64,000 nucleotides of DNA from Roseiarcus sp963835885 (GCA_963835885.1 CAWIHF010000003.1:124001-188000), one strand, 5' to 3'; counted from the stretch's first letter, positions 1 through 10,080 are shown. The notes: generated by a model from the letters alone, not told the origin. Numbers and translations: made by a program.

Positions 1-65
1 CCGCGTTCGCCATAGACGACCGCCGTGGCGTGCATCCCGGTTCTCTGACCTTCAATTGCGCTCAT
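1..65 (-). CDS. hprK: HPr kinase/phosphorylase, N-terminal fragment (runs off the window)
   Basis: Only about 21 codons are in the window. Reading down from 65 the peptide begins MSAIEGQRTG and continues MHATAVVYGER, matching the 'HATAV...GERGVLI' opening that precedes the Walker A loop in short alphaproteobacterial HprK proteins. The ATG overlaps the chvG stop codon (ATGA at 65-62), indicating translational coupling. In many Rhizobiales hprK follows chvI-chvG and controls PTS-Ntr phosphorylation, so the context supports the call. The catalytic part lies outside the window. Confidence 0.72.
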   Translation of the reverse strand, partial: MSAIEGQRTGMHATAVVYGER

Positions 66-1908
66 GCGATGAACGCCGGAAGTTCTATCACAAAGCGGGC
101 GCCGGCGCTGTGCCGTACAGGCTCACATTGGACGCCGGGCTCCGATCCGACCCTCGACGGCCTCCGCGACAGCGGCCCGGTTCATCGCCCAGATCCGCCC
201 GCCATGCGCCTCGACGATCTGGCGCGAAATCGACAGTCCAAGGCCGGAATTCTGTCCAAACCCCTGACTTGGCCGATCCGTATAGAAGCGCTCGAATATC
301 CGCTCCAGCGCGTGCGGGGGGATGCCGGGACCGTCGTCTTCGACAGTAATGACCACCTTCTCCTCGGGCGCTTCGCCGTCCCTCGAGGTTGCGCTCCTGG
401 CGAGGGCGACACGAACGATCACTCCCGGGTTCGGAAAATGAGCAGGCGTTGTCGATCAGGTTCGTCACGACCTGCGCCAGACGCAAATCGTGGCCCAGCA
501 CGAAATAATCCGAGTTGGTACGTCGACCCCGCCGCGATGGAATTGAAAGTTCTATCCGAGCCCCGTTGCTGCGCGGCGAATCCTGGGACATCGACACGAC
601 GGCACGCAGGAGCGCTGCGACGTCGACCGGACCAGCTTCGCCGCGCGCCAGCTCCGCATCCAGCCGAGAAGCGTCGGAAATGTCGGAGATCAGTCGGTCG
701 AGCCGCCGAACGTCATGCTGCATGACCGCGATCAACCGGTCCTGCGAATGACCGGCCTTCACCCGTGGCAGCGTCTCAAGTGCGCTGCGCATCGAAGTCA
801 GGGGATTCTTCAGTTCGTGCGCGACATCGGCGGCGAAGCTCTCGATGGCGTCGAGGCGATTGTAAAGCGCCTGGGTCATTTCTCGGAGGGCGCGGGAAAG
901 ATGGCCGATCTCGTCCGGACCGCGAAGTGAAGTCGGGAATCTGCTGGCGCGAGCGGATGCCGCGCCTGACCCGCTCGGCGGCGTCCGCTAGCCGGCGGAC
1001 CGGCTCGGCGATGGTGTTGGCGAGCGACAGCGAAAGGACCAGCATGACCGCGGCTAGAACCGCGAAGAAACGCAGGATCGCCCAGCGCTCGGAGGCGATC
1101 ACCCGGTCAATGTCGCCGCCCTGGGTCGACAGCTGGAGCGCCCCGCGCGTCGCCATCATGTACTGAATCGGCACCGCCACAGAAACGATCGTCTCGCCTT
1201 CATCGTTGATCCGGGCGGCAGACTGCGTTTTGCCCCTTCAGCGCCGCCGCGACCTCCGGCACCGACTTTCCGTCGACCAGCCAAGGGTCCCTCGCGCGCG
1301 GCTGCGACGGCGCGGCGAAGAAATTCCGCACGAACCCGGTCAACCGGCCGAACAGCCCCCGTCGCTCGGCGGTGTCTGGCAAATCGGAGCGCACAACGGC
1401 CCCATGCGCCGAGAGCGAACGGGAATCGAGCAGCAGCCGGCCGTCGCTGTCGTAGATGCGCGCACGGGTGTGGGTCGGCGTGACCAGCCGATGCAGCACG
1501 GGCCCGACCCGCTCCGGATTGATGGAGAACTGAATTGCATCTTCGTCGCTCGGCGGGGCGGCGGTCTGGCCCGGCGCCAGCTGGAGCAGCTTGTCGGGAT
1601 CGACGGTGATGGTGTCGGTGTCGACTGCCGCCGACGCCGCGATCGCCGCCGAAATGATGTTGGCCTGTGTCGTCAGGCTCTGGACGCGCGCCGCGATGAT
1701 GTCGGCCCGAAATTGGTTCAGCAGCAGGAAGCCGATCATCAACACGACGAGGCCGCCGAGATTGAGGACGACGATGCGGCGCGTGAGCGAAGACGAGAAA
1801 CGCGGCCGTGAGAAAACGCCAGGCGAACCGCGCGCGAGCACGAAACCACTGGCGCCTGCCGCGCGGCGTTACGGCGACAATGCGCTCGCGGCGTGTCTCA
1901 GCGCTCAT
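62..1908 (-). CDS. chvG: ChvG-type sensor histidine kinase, frameshifted
   Basis: Membrane sensor kinase partner of ChvI (acid and envelope stress signalling in Rhizobiales). The protein is spread over at least four frames. The order is an N-terminus MSAETRRERI from 1908, a first membrane segment after SSLTRRIVVLN, a periplasmic stimulus-sensing region with DSDGRLLLDSRS, a second membrane segment near 1040-1080 followed by a HAMP-like stretch, the phosphoacceptor motif FAADVAHELKNPL (His near 820), an N-box NLIDNA, and the DDGPGIP and GLGLSISRQI ATP-binding boxes. The end is GARFVIELPAFIA with its stop at 62-64. Every domain is conserved in order, and the breaks (near 1800, 1205, 930 and 430) are single-base shifts, so I infer assembly indels rather than a dead gene. 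It lies 17 bp downstream of chvI. Confidence 0.85.
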
Positions 1909-1925
1909 GACCTCGGCGGAGCCGC

Positions 1926-2624
1926 CTATCCTTCCTTGAACCGATAGCCGACGCCATACAGCGTCTCGATCATCTCGAACTCCGGTTCGACCACCTTGAA
2001 CTTCTTGCGTAGCCGCTTGATGTGGCTGTCGATCGTGCGATCGTCGACATAGACTTGGTCGTCGTAGGCCGCGTCCATGAGGGCGTTGCGACTCTTGACG
2101 ACGCCCGGTCTCGTCGCGAGCGCCTGGAAAATCAGGAATTCAGTGACCGTCAGCGTGACCGGAGTGTTGTCCCAGGTGCAAGTGTGCCGCTCAGGGTCCA
2201 TCTTCAACCGACCGCGCTCCAAAATCTTCGCTTCCGTCTCTTTCTGGGTCGCGGCGTCCTTGGGGTTCGAGCGGCGCAGGATCGCCTTCACCCGCTCGAC
2301 CAGCAGCCGCTGCGAAAACGGTTTGCGGATGAAGTCGTCGGCGCCCATCTTCAGGCCGAAAAGCTCGTCGATCTCCTCGTCCTTGGAGGTCAAGAAGATC
2401 ACCGGAAGGTCGGATTTTTGCCGTAGTCGCCGCAGCAGCTCCATCCCGTCCATTCGCGGCATCTTGATGTCGAAAATGGCGAGATCAGGAGGGTTCGCCT
2501 TGAGGCCTTCGAGGGCGCTCGCCCCGTCGGTGTAAGTCTGCACCCGGTATCCCTCCGCTTCGAGCGAGAGAGAGACGGAGGTCAGGATATTTCGGTCGTC
2601 GTCGACCAGAGCGATCGTCGGCAT
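1926..2624 (-). CDS. chvI: ChvI-type response regulator, OmpR family
   Basis: A 232-residue two-component response regulator. The receiver domain (residues about 1-120) has the acidic cluster VDDDRN, the phosphoacceptor Asp52 in FDIKMPRMDG, the conserved Thr/Ser in FLTSKDEE and the Lys in IRKPF. A winged-helix OmpR/PhoB DNA-binding domain fills the C-terminus and ends with the typical GVGYRF. Sequence and order (chvI, chvG, hprK) match the Rhizobiales ChvI/ChvG acid-stress system. The gene is intact and heads the operon, so the promoter should lie between 2625 and about 2900. Confidence 0.93.
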   Translation of the reverse strand: MPTIALVDDDRNILTSVSLSLEAEGYRVQTYTDGASALEGLKANPPDLAIFDIKMPRMDGMELLRRLRQKSDLPVIFLTSKDEEIDELFGLKMGADDFIRKPFSQRLLVERVKAILRRSNPKDAATQKETEAKILERGRLKMDPERHTCTWDNTPVTLTVTEFLIFQALATRPGVVKSRNALMDAAYDDQVYVDDRTIDSHIKRLRKKFKVVEPEFEMIETLYGVGYRFKEG

Positions 2625-3309
2625 GAGGCTCCCGTTTCATTCGAATCGCTGCGCCGCGCGGGCGCCGCGGCGCGCTTTGACCATCTTAACCGTTCGCGGC
2701 CGAAATGTGTTCCTGTTTTGGGAAAAGGGACGAGCCACAGGCTCCAACATGGGACCGCCAGTCGAATTGCGCAAGTTCGCCCCGATGTTGACCGGCTTGG
2801 CGCGAAGCGCGCCCGGGGCGACAAGCGCGCCCGCGGAAAAGCGCTCGCCGGAGAAAAGGCATGGAACTCATTTTTAGCGGGCCGCCTCAATTTTTTCAAT
2901 AGGTTGATCCCCAGCTTTAGCGTCGCATCCAACTTTTTCAACGGTAAGCCTCGCTTCGTTCGGCCGGGCCGCGAAAAGCCGCTGCCCATCAAGGAAAGGG
3001 CAAAAACCGAGGCCTCGGCGCCAAGCCGATGCGGCGCCGACGCTGCATTCATGCCAACTTGCAACAAGGCTTGCCCATTGCTGTTTTGAGCCTTTTCAAT
3101 GGGTTGGAGCAAAGTGCGCAAGTGCTGGTTTTTTTGCGCTCCCGGCGAATCCCGGCCGGTATCGTCGCACCGGCGCCTGACCAAATATCCTTCGGGACGA
3201 ACCCGGGACCATCGTCTTTCCAAAAAGGAACAAATATAGCACGAACCCCGACATTCGCCCTACAACTTTCACGCCGCCCGAGAGCGTAAGAGATGCGGCG
3301 CCAGTCGGG
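2625..3309. other. Intergenic region upstream of chvI with a dispersed repeat
   Basis: No convincing coding frame. The stretch nearest chvI should carry its promoter, but I cannot point to clear -35/-10 boxes. The right half contains several copies of an 'ATTTTTTCAATAGG / TTTTTCAACGG / CTTTTCAATGGG' motif and the repeat described separately at 3000-3110. Confidence 0.5.
3000..3110. repeat. Dispersed repeat, copy A
   Basis: Contains the dyad GGCGCC-N10-GGCGCC at 3017-3038, followed by a block ending TTTTGAGCCTTTTCAATGG. Nearly the same block, including the ten-base loop between the GGCGCC arms, recurs at 47120-47215 in another intergenic region. A short piece (GGCCTTTTCAATGGGTT) is at 58374-58390. 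Function unknown. It behaves like a REP/MITE-type intergenic element. Confidence 0.65.
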
Positions 3310-3885
3310 CGCGCCAATTGCGCCGGCGCGACACGGACATCGACCGAACGCGGCGCGTCGCTGCTGCTTACCGAGGAGCCACAGCGGGGCGACCCGCTGA
3401 ACTCTTCGCGCGCATCACCCTCAACGGTCGGATCGAACGCGCGCCCGAGCCCCGCGTCCGCACGCGGTATCTGCGGCGGGATCCCAAGGCGAAGCTCTAA
3501 GCCGATTTCGCGGACTTCGCCTTTTCAGGCTGGCGATCGAACGCGTCCATTTCAATGGCGGCTCCGGCCGGGCCGATCTGCTGACCCCGGCCGAGATTCT
3601 GACCTCGCGGGAGGGTGAGGAGGCGCTCGCCGAGGCGGAGGCTCGCCTCGTCGACTGGGTCAATGGGCTCGCCGACGACGCCATCGCGCGTCTGGCCGGC
3701 CGCGCACAGCCTGGCCGGCAGATCTGGCGGGCGATCGGCTGGGACGCAGACGGCCTCGACCTTTCCGCCGGTGGGCGTGCCGCCCGCGTGCGGTTCGCCG
3801 CGCTCGCGCGCAATGAGGCGGAGTGGGTCAAGAGGCTGGAAGGCGTCATCGCGGGGTTGTCTTCCGGCTCCTCGCTGAAAGGAGT
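3310..3885 (+). pseudogene. HugZ-family (pyridoxamine 5'-phosphate oxidase-like) protein, truncated and frameshifted
   Basis: Joining frames gives ASLLLTEEPQRGDPLN, then RITLNGRIERAP, then RTRYLRRDPKAKL, then FRLAIERVHFNGGSGRADLL, and a C-terminal DUF2470-like segment with GWDADGLDLSAGGRAARV. This order matches HugZ-type FMN-binding split-barrel proteins linked to haem use. The N-terminal part is missing or unreadable before about 3310. The reading frame reaches SSGSSLK just before the ISL3 insertion. Joining it to the right flank of the element restores an immediate TAG stop, so the IS entered at the very last codon. Confidence 0.6.
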
Positions 3886-5160
3886 GGGTAAGTCGGAATT
3901 TGGGGGCGGGTTGGCGATCGCTCAGGGGGGATCGCGTTTAGCCTGAGGGGATGCGAGACACCGATCTTTTCCAGTTGGCCCTTGGGTTGCAGTCGCCGTG
4001 GATGGTGACGCGTAGCGAGTTTGCGGTCGAGGATGGTCGGCTCGATTTGTATGTGGATTTTCCACGCGGGAGCCGGTTCGCCTGCGCTGAGTGCGGAGGC
4101 GAGGGTTGTGCGGTTCACGACACGAAGGACGAGACGTGGCGGCCATCTGGACTTCTTCCAGCACCGCACGCTGTTGCACGCTCGTGTGCCGCGAGTGACC
4201 TGTCCGACGTGCGGGGTGCGCAAGGTCGCCACGCCGTGGGCTCGGGTGGGCTCCGGGTTCACGTTGTTGTTCGAGGCCTACGTGCTGGCGCTGGCCAAGG
4301 CGATGCCGATCGCCAACGCGGCCAAGCGGCTTGGCGAGCACGACACGCGCTTGTGGCGGATCGTCGAGCATTACGTTTGGCGCGCGGTGGAGGGGCTGGA
4401 TTTGTCGCAGGTGCGGCGCATCGCCGCCGACGAAACCTCGGCGCGGCGCGGGCACGACTACATCAGCCTGTTCGTCGACATGGCGCGGCGCAAAGTCATC
4501 TACGTGGCCGACGGCAAGGACGCCGCGACGGTGAAGGAATTCGCCGATTTCCTCGAGGCGCACGGCGGCAAGCGCGAGGCGGTCACCGACGCCAGCATCG
4601 ACATGGGGGCGGCGTTCGAAGCGGGGATCAAGGCGAATTTCGAGAACGCCGAGATCACGTTCGACAAATTCCACGTCATCAAACTCGCCAACGAGGCCGT
4701 CGACCAGGTGCGACGCGAGGAAGCGCGGAACAACTTCCAGATCAAGGGCCGGCGCTACATCTTCCTCAAGAACGTCGATCATCTGACGCAGGAGGAGAAG
4801 GAAGCGTTGTCAAGATTGGAAGCGCAGAACCTGGACACGATCCAGGCGATGCAAATCCGCATGAACCTGCAGCAGCTGTTCACGATGGACGCCAAAACCG
4901 CCCGACGCTTCCTCGATCGCTGGAACGCCTGGGTTCAGGTCTGCGATCTCGGCCCGATGAAGCGACTAGCCAAAACGATCATGGCCAAGGCCGAGGGCAT
5001 TCTCAGATCGATCGCCACCGGTCTTTCCAACGGCGTCCTCGAAGCCATCAACGGCAACGTACAGGCCGCCAAGCGCAAAGCCAAAGGCTACCGAACCAAA
5101 CGAAACCTCAAAGCCATCGTCTACCTCATCGCCGGTGACGTTCTGGCCAATTCACCCACT
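3885..5160 (+). mobile_element. ISL3-family insertion sequence
   Basis: Carries one ISL3-type transposase. Candidate terminal repeats are AGTGGGTAAGTCGG on the left (near 3886) and, read inward from the right, AGTGGGTGAATTGG (near 5160). The pentamer TGAAA flanks both ends (before 3885 and after 5160) and could be part of the target duplication, although ISL3 elements usually duplicate 8 bp, so exact ends are uncertain. Confidence 0.6.
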
Positions 5161-5163
5161 TGA
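3951..5163 (+). pseudogene. ISL3-family transposase, one frameshift
   Basis: The first frame (from 3951) has the N-terminal zinc-binding part with CAECGGEGC and stops making sense near 4140. The second frame continues with VTCPTCGVRKVATPW and the DDE_Tnp_ISL3 domain. The acidic catalytic residues are visible in the contexts RRIAADETSARRG, TDASIDMGAAF and LSNGVLEAINGNVQAAKR. Total length is about 400 residues, normal for the family. A single base shift near 4140 separates the frames, which may be a sequencing indel. The stop codon TGA at 5161-5163 lies at the element border. Confidence 0.85.
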
Positions 5164-5475
5164 AATAGCGACGAGCCTGTCTTCCGAGGCGCATCGCTCG
5201 CAATTGCTTTGAACGGCGCCGTCAATTTCGATATTGTCCAAAGCGTTCGGCGCTTGATAGGTGCGGATCAACCGAAAGAAGAGAATCACAAATGCGGGAC
5301 AAGGCGCCGGCAGACTTCGACATCGAAAAGTTCTTCAAAGGGATTTACATATTTCAGGAATGGGAGCTTTTCCCCGGGTTCTCTACAAGAGGTCAAAGTG
5401 AACTGGACCCCATTGGTTGGACCACGGGTCGCTGAATTTAAGGTGTAATCTCGCCTGCCCTTGTCCTTCCAAAAG

Positions 5476-6420
5476 TCAAGCCGCTTCTTGCTGCTTCTGC
5501 CTCTGCTGTGGGTATGTGGGCGACGCGTTTGCGTTGTCCAAGCGAAGCGGCATATCCACAGCCCTCGCCGCCGCCTCGATTTTGTCCATGCCGGCGCGCC
5601 ACACCGCCAGCGGCATCTGGTTGTTCATCGCCTGGTGTGGGCGTCGAAAATTGTAAAAGGTCATCCAGGAGCCGATGCCGGCCCGCGCCTCGCGGCCGTC
5701 GGCGTAGGCTTTCAGATGCACCTCTTCATACTTGATCGAGCGCCACAGCCGTTCGATGAAGATGTTATCCATGAAGCGGCCGCGTCCGTCCATCGAAATC
5801 GCGACGCCGGCCGCCGCGAGCTTGCCGACGAAAGCCTCGGCGGTGAACGTGGAGCCCTGATCGGTATTGAAAATCCGCGGCTTTCCAAACCGAAGCAGCG
5901 CCTCCTCCAGCGCCGCCGCGCAGAAGCTGGCATCGTTGGTGTTCGACAGCCGCCATGCCAGAACCGCCCGGCTGGCCCAGTCGATGATCGCCACCAGATA
6001 GAGGAAGCCGCACGCCATCGGGATGTAGGTCACGTCGGCCGCCCACACGTGGTTCGGCTCGGTAATCTTCAGGCCGCGCAGCAGGTAGGGGTATATCTTG
6101 TGCCCGGGCGCGGCTTTGCTCGTGCCGGGGCGCGGAACCAGCGCCTCGATCCCCATCACCCGCATCAGCCGCTGCACCCGCTTGCGGTTGACCCCACGGC
6201 CTTCCTTGTTGAGTTCGAATGTCATTCGCCGCGAGCCGTAGAACGGAAGTTCGAGATGCAGCTCGTCGATGCGGCGCATCACCGCCAGATCGTCCACTCC
6301 GGCGACGGGCCTGGGGCGGTAGACCCCCGAGCGCGCCACGCCCACAAGCGCGCATTGGCGGCGCACCGACAGGTCCTTGCGAGGCCGGTCGACCATCGCT
6401 CTTCGATCGGGCGCGCTCAT
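5476..6420 (-). CDS. IS3-family transposase OrfB
   Basis: A 314-residue protein with an HTH_21-like N-terminal part (YGSRRMTFELNKEGRGVNRKR) and an rve integrase core. The DDE residues sit in VWAADVTYIP, IFNTDQGSTFT and FIERLWRSIKYEEV. It overlaps the end of orfA by four bases (ATGA at 6420-6417), the usual arrangement for coupled or frameshifted OrfAB synthesis. The frame is intact. Confidence 0.93.
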   Translation of the reverse strand: MSAPDRRAMVDRPRKDLSVRRQCALVGVARSGVYRPRPVAGVDDLAVMRRIDELHLELPFYGSRRMTFELNKEGRGVNRKRVQRLMRVMGIEALVPRPGTSKAAPGHKIYPYLLRGLKITEPNHVWAADVTYIPMACGFLYLVAIIDWASRAVLAWRLSNTNDASFCAAALEEALLRFGKPRIFNTDQGSTFTAEAFVGKLAAAGVAISMDGRGRFMDNIFIERLWRSIKYEEVHLKAYADGREARAGIGSWMTFYNFRRPHQAMNNQMPLAVWRAGMDKIEAAARAVDMPLRLDNANASPTYPQQRQKQQEAA

Positions 6421-6710
6421 CGACTTGGCCTCCTGGCCAAGAAATCCCGTTCGACCGTCAGTTGGCCGATCTTGGCGTAAAGCTTGGCCGCCTCGCGCTC
6501 GCGCTCCTCCTCGCCATCGCCCGAACCGCTCGCCCCGCGGGCGAACAGGCTCGCCGCATTGTCGAGAACCTGCTTCTTCCAGGCATAAATCTGGTTCGGA
6601 TGCACCCCGTGCCGCTTCGCCAGTTCCGGAACCGTCGCATCCTCGCGCAGCGCCTCGAGCGCAATCTTCGCCTTGAACGCCGCATCAAACTTCTTGCGTG
6701 ACTTCGTCAT
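6417..6710 (-). CDS. IS3-family transposase OrfA
   Basis: About 97 residues with the helix-turn-helix of IS3/IS911 OrfA: MTKSRKKFDAAFKAKIALEA followed by VPELAKRHGVHPNQIYAWKK. I chose the ATG at 6710. An in-frame ATG four codons upstream (6722) is less typical. The remnant at 36345-36465 is a piece of a second copy of this IS. Confidence 0.9.
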   Translation of the reverse strand: MTKSRKKFDAAFKAKIALEALREDATVPELAKRHGVHPNQIYAWKKQVLDNAASLFARGASGSGDGEEEREREAAKLYAKIGQLTVERDFLARRPSR

Positions 6711-7478
6711 TTCTCGCTCCATCGGTTGCGACAGAGCAGGTCATTTCACACCTTAGCCAGTGGTCCTAAATCCGGGGTCCAGCTCAAAGAACGTTGTCAA
6801 GCATATGCAGTGTCTCGAGGCGCCCGACCGTTTCGATAATCTTCGAGTGCTTGATATCGCGCCGTGGAATGGTTTCTTTAGCTTCGAATGTGTTCGTCGT
6901 GGGGCGGCTTTCGTCACATCCTTGGGGCCAGATGATCCAGACAAGACCGGATATAGTGCAGTTCGAGATTTGCTCGAAATCAATAACTGTAAATACGTGC
7001 GAGCAAGTGTATACGACTTGAGTCCTAAGATTCACTGGACTTTCGATGTTGTTATGTTCTTGGGCCTTATCTACCATTTGAGGCATCCCCTCCTAGCTCT
7101 CGACAAAGTTTGGGACGTCGCTGAGAAAAGGATGTTTACAGATTCTCCAATAATCGACGAGATTGTTTTTGATGAAACTGTGACTGAGGATCAACGCAAG
7201 GCAATTCTGGAGGCGGGGAAGATCACGAATCAGTTGCCAATGGCGTATTTCACCAAGAGCGCCGAAACGCGAGATCCTTTTAATTGGTTCATCCCCAATC
7301 GGAAGGCTTTTCGTGACTTTGTGGAATCATCCGGCTTTGTCATTGACCACTACTTTGACGACGGCGGCTGGGCTTCGATCGGCGCCACCAAGGGCGCGCG
7401 CCCGTTTGTCGCGGGGCTCGAAGGCTGGAACGAAAAGGCAGCAATTTCCCTTACTTAAGCACTCTAAGCTCTAAGCAC

Positions 7479-9119
7479 GTAACTCCCAAGCTGGGTGAGT
7501 CCGATCTGCAACAGTCGGCGTGAATTTTGGCCCGGGGGATGATTGACCGAGACACGCAGAGCAGAAGTGTGAGTTAAGGTGGGGATGACTCCCGCCACGA
7601 TTCGCGACCCGATCGACGCGCTCATAGGCGACATCTCGCAGTTGCGCGGCGAAGTCGCGTGGCTGCGGCGGGCGAACGAGGCATTGCGGGCCGCCCATCT
7701 CGCGGACAATGCGACGCATCGGGCCGAGAATGAAGCGTTGCGAGCCAAGAACGAGGCATTGCAGGCGGAGAACGCCGACCTCCGGCGCCGACTGGGCCTG
7801 GACAGTTCGACGAGTTCCAAGCCGCCGTCGAGCGATGGGCTGAAGAAGAAGCCGCGCATCCCCGGCAGCCTCCGCGGGCGCTCGGACAAGAAAAGCGGCG
7901 GGCAGGCGGGACACAAGGGCGACACGCTCCGGCAGGTCGAGACGCCCGATCGGGTCGTGCGGCACGAAGCGCAGGCGTGCCGGCTTTGTCTGGCGGGGCT
8001 GACGGTTTCGATGCAGCGGGACGTGGAGAGACGGCAGGTGTTCGATCTGCCTGACCGGCTGATCGAGGTCACGGAGCATCAGGCCTCGGTCTATTGCTGC
8101 GCAGCGTGCGGCGGAGAGACGAAAGCCGCGTTTCCCGCGGGCGTCGCCTCGCCGGCGCAATACGGGGAGCGCGTCAGGGCGGCGGCGGTCTATCTCAACG
8201 TCCATCAGCTCATTCCCGAAGATCGGGTCGCCGAAGCGATGGGCGATCTGTTCGGAGCATTGCGTCTATGCTCGCAAAGCGTGGCCGATTGGGTGCGCGG
8301 CAAGGCTGCGGCGCTCGCGCCGGTGGCGGCGCAGATCGCGGCGCTCGCGGCGCAAGCGCCGGTGCGCTGCCTCGATGAAACCGGCTTCCGCGTCGCCGGC
8401 AAGGGACAATGGCTGCACACCGTCGCCACGGAAACCCTGACCCACTATCGCGTGTCGGCCAAACGCGGCGAGATGCCGGAGGGGCTCACGGGCGGAGTCG
8501 CGGTTCATGACGGCTTCAAGTCTTACTCCGGGCTCACCGACGTCCGTCATGCGCTGTGCAACGCCCATCATCTGCGCGAACTGAAGGCGCTGGTCGAGAT
8601 CGACCGGGAGCCGTGGGCCGCACCCATGCGCGATCTCTTGCTCGAGGCCAATCGAGCCGTCGAGAACGCGCGCGAGGCGGGCGCGACCAGTCTGCCCCCG
8701 CCCGCGCTCGAGGGCTTCCTCGCCCGCTACTGGGAGATCCTGCGCCAGGGTCTCGCCTTTCACCGCAACTTGCCGCGCCTTCAACGGCATCCCTCGAACC
8801 GCGGTCGGACAAAACACCGCCCCGGACACAACCTGCTCATCCGACTGCACGAGTTCAAAGACGACGTCCTGCGCTTTCCTCGTCGACTTCTCCGTCCCCT
8901 TCACCAACAACCTGGCCGAACAGGCCCTGCGCATGATGAAGGTCAAGATGAAGATCTCCGGCGCCTTTCGCATCTTCGAAGCCGCCTGCGACTTCGCCGC
9001 CCTGCGATCGGTCGTCGCAACCGCCCGCAAGCGACGCTGGAACATCCTCCAGACCCTGACCGCTCGTCCTCACGCCCTCATTCGCGCCCTGGCGGCATAG
9101 CCACCAGCTTGGGAGTTAC
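7479..9119 (+). mobile_element. IS66-family element with a tnpC-type gene only
   Basis: Perfect 16-bp terminal inverted repeats: GTAACTCCCAAGCTGG at 7479-7494 and its complement at 9104-9119. The 8-bp flank CTAAGCAC on the left resembles CTGAAGCAC on the right, consistent with an 8-bp duplication carrying one extra base. No tnpA or tnpB genes are present, so this is a single-gene (tnpC-only) IS66 relative. Confidence 0.88.
7585..9100 (+). CDS. IS66-family transposase, one frameshift near 8870
   Basis: The N-terminal coiled coil (residues about 15-75, repeated NEALRAKNEALQ) precedes the typical SSKPPSSDG linker and the GGQAGHKGDTL motif. A Cys-rich zinc segment (CRLCLAG, CCAACGG) and the DDE core follow, with CLDETGFRVAGKGQW, VAVHDGFKSY and CNAHHLRELKAL. 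An extra T near 8875 shifts the frame. The downstream frame completes the family end with FTNNLAEQALRMMKVKMKIS, which holds the catalytic Glu. Length about 505 residues, complete for the family. Confidence 0.88.
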
Positions 9120-9120
9120 C

Positions 9121-9818
9121 TGAAGCACTCAGTGAAGAAACTGCGCTCGATGGGCAGCGACGAGACGGTCCATGGACGAAGCGAAGCGGGGTGTCGACCG
9201 CCTGAAACTTGGTCACGCAAGCCGCACGGCGCGGGGCGCCGCTGGCGATTGGGCGGCGCCGGGCGCTCGGAAGGTCAAGAAAGCGCCAGCGAACGATTCA
9301 TCCCGCGGACCGTCTCGCAGGCCCCCTCAGTTTTGGCGAATGGGCCTACGTGCAAGGACTGATCGAGTACGCTTACGGACGCCGAAAAATCCCGGTCCTG
9401 ACCGACACGCGGACGCTTGGCCGTTTTGCCGCCCTTGCCGACGCCTTTCCGGGCCAGCACGTTCTGCTCGTCCGGAACGCCTTCCATCAATGGGGGGCGC
9501 ATACCGAACCGGTCAACGGAAACAGCGATGCGGCGGACCTCGTCGTCGACATCAACAGGATCGCCGCAGACCCGGAGCATTGGGCCGCGATCGAAGGGAG
9601 GCTCGGCGACTACGTCAGGCGCGACCATCGATCTGTCGGATGCGTGCGCCTCGTTCGGCCTTTCGCTGTTTCTCGTCGATTCGAAAGCAGCTTTCGTCGA
9701 CGCCATCGACCAGTTCGTCAAGGAAATGATCGACGGCTCGGTGAGCGAAAGGGCCGCGCGATTCGTGACCCGCGCCAAAGACGAGGCGCTCGCCGAATGG
9801 GAAGGGACGAATTCCTAA
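9121..9818 (+). pseudogene. Decayed gene, sulfotransferase-like in part
   Basis: Two frames combine into LSFGEWAYVQGLIEYAYGRR, KIPVLTDTRTLGRFAAL, FPGQHVLLVRNAFHQWGAH and, after a shift near 9620, IDLSDACASFGLSLFLVDSK and a C-terminus ending at 9818. The 'R...FPG.H.LLVRN.F.QW' stretch resembles the 3'-phosphate-binding part of sulfotransferases, but the 5' phosphosulfate loop is not visible. I therefore give only a tentative family. The 5' end meets the IS66 element and is probably truncated by it. Confidence 0.4.
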
Positions 9819-9837
9819 CCGAACGTTTCGCGTCCTC

Positions 9838-10077
9838 TCTCTGAGGCGGCTGCGGCAAGCGGCGCTGACCACCGATTCGGGAGGAGCTTCGACCGAGGAT
9901 GCCGGGCAATCCGATCCGTCGACCGACAGCAGCGCAGGCGATGACGGCCGCAACTCGACCGGACCCGCGCAGCCGAAGGCGAGGCCGGGGAGGCCGCGCA
10001 AAGAAGCGGCCATCGGGGGCGAAGGCCGGATCGGGCAGGCGGAACGGCCCGACCGGGCCGAACCGGTGAAAGTGTAA
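9838..10077 (+). other. Possible coding remnant with an AT-hook-like end
   Basis: One frame reads LRRLRQAALTTDSGG... and contains QPKARPGRPRKEAA before a stop at 10077. The GRP-type basic motif resembles an AT hook. No start codon or family is recognisable, and it could be a chance frame in GC-rich DNA. Confidence 0.2.
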
Positions 10078-10080
10078 CGC

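Larger units (their letters stand above)
5399..6786 (-). mobile_element. IS3-family insertion sequence, complete (1388 bp)
   Basis: Terminal inverted repeats are TGAACTGGACCCC (5399-5411) and, from the right, TGAGCTGGACCCC (6786-6774). The direct repeat AAG (5396-5398 and 6787-6789) is the 3-bp duplication expected for IS3 elements. It contains overlapping orfA and orfB on the minus strand and disrupts the methyltransferase gene. Confidence 0.92.
5292..7458 (+). pseudogene. CmoB/DUF1698-like SAM-dependent methyltransferase, split by IS3
   Basis: The 5' part (5292-5398) encodes MRDKAPADFDIEKFFKGIYI and FQEWELFPGFSTRG. After the IS3 insertion the gene resumes at 6787 with NVVKHMQCLEAPDRF, then the SAM-binding motif LRVLDIAPWNGFFSFE, then FDVVMFLGLIYHLRHPLLAL, and ends at 7458. 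The WELFPG...VLDI..WNGFF...GLIYHLRHP series is typical of the family that includes tRNA U34 carboxymethyltransferase CmoB and glycan-linked relatives, so the substrate cannot be assigned. Removing the IS and one AAG copy leaves a one-base frame discrepancy. The gene is clearly AT-richer than its neighbours, suggesting transfer before the IS landed. Confidence 0.7.

Noticed and set aside
2582..3223. Minus-strand open frame overlapping the chvI start and dispersed repeat A
   Set aside because: Similarity to a frame at 46976-47170 is due to the shared DNA repeat, and it overlaps chvI.
3951..5138. 395-codon frame through the whole ISL3 element
   Set aside because: Only the first ~60 codons look like transposase. 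The rest of the transposase is in the frame ending at 5163.
5461..6480. Plus-strand open frame across the IS3 element
   Set aside because: Shadow of orfB. The minus strand has the DDE motifs and the terminal repeats define the IS.
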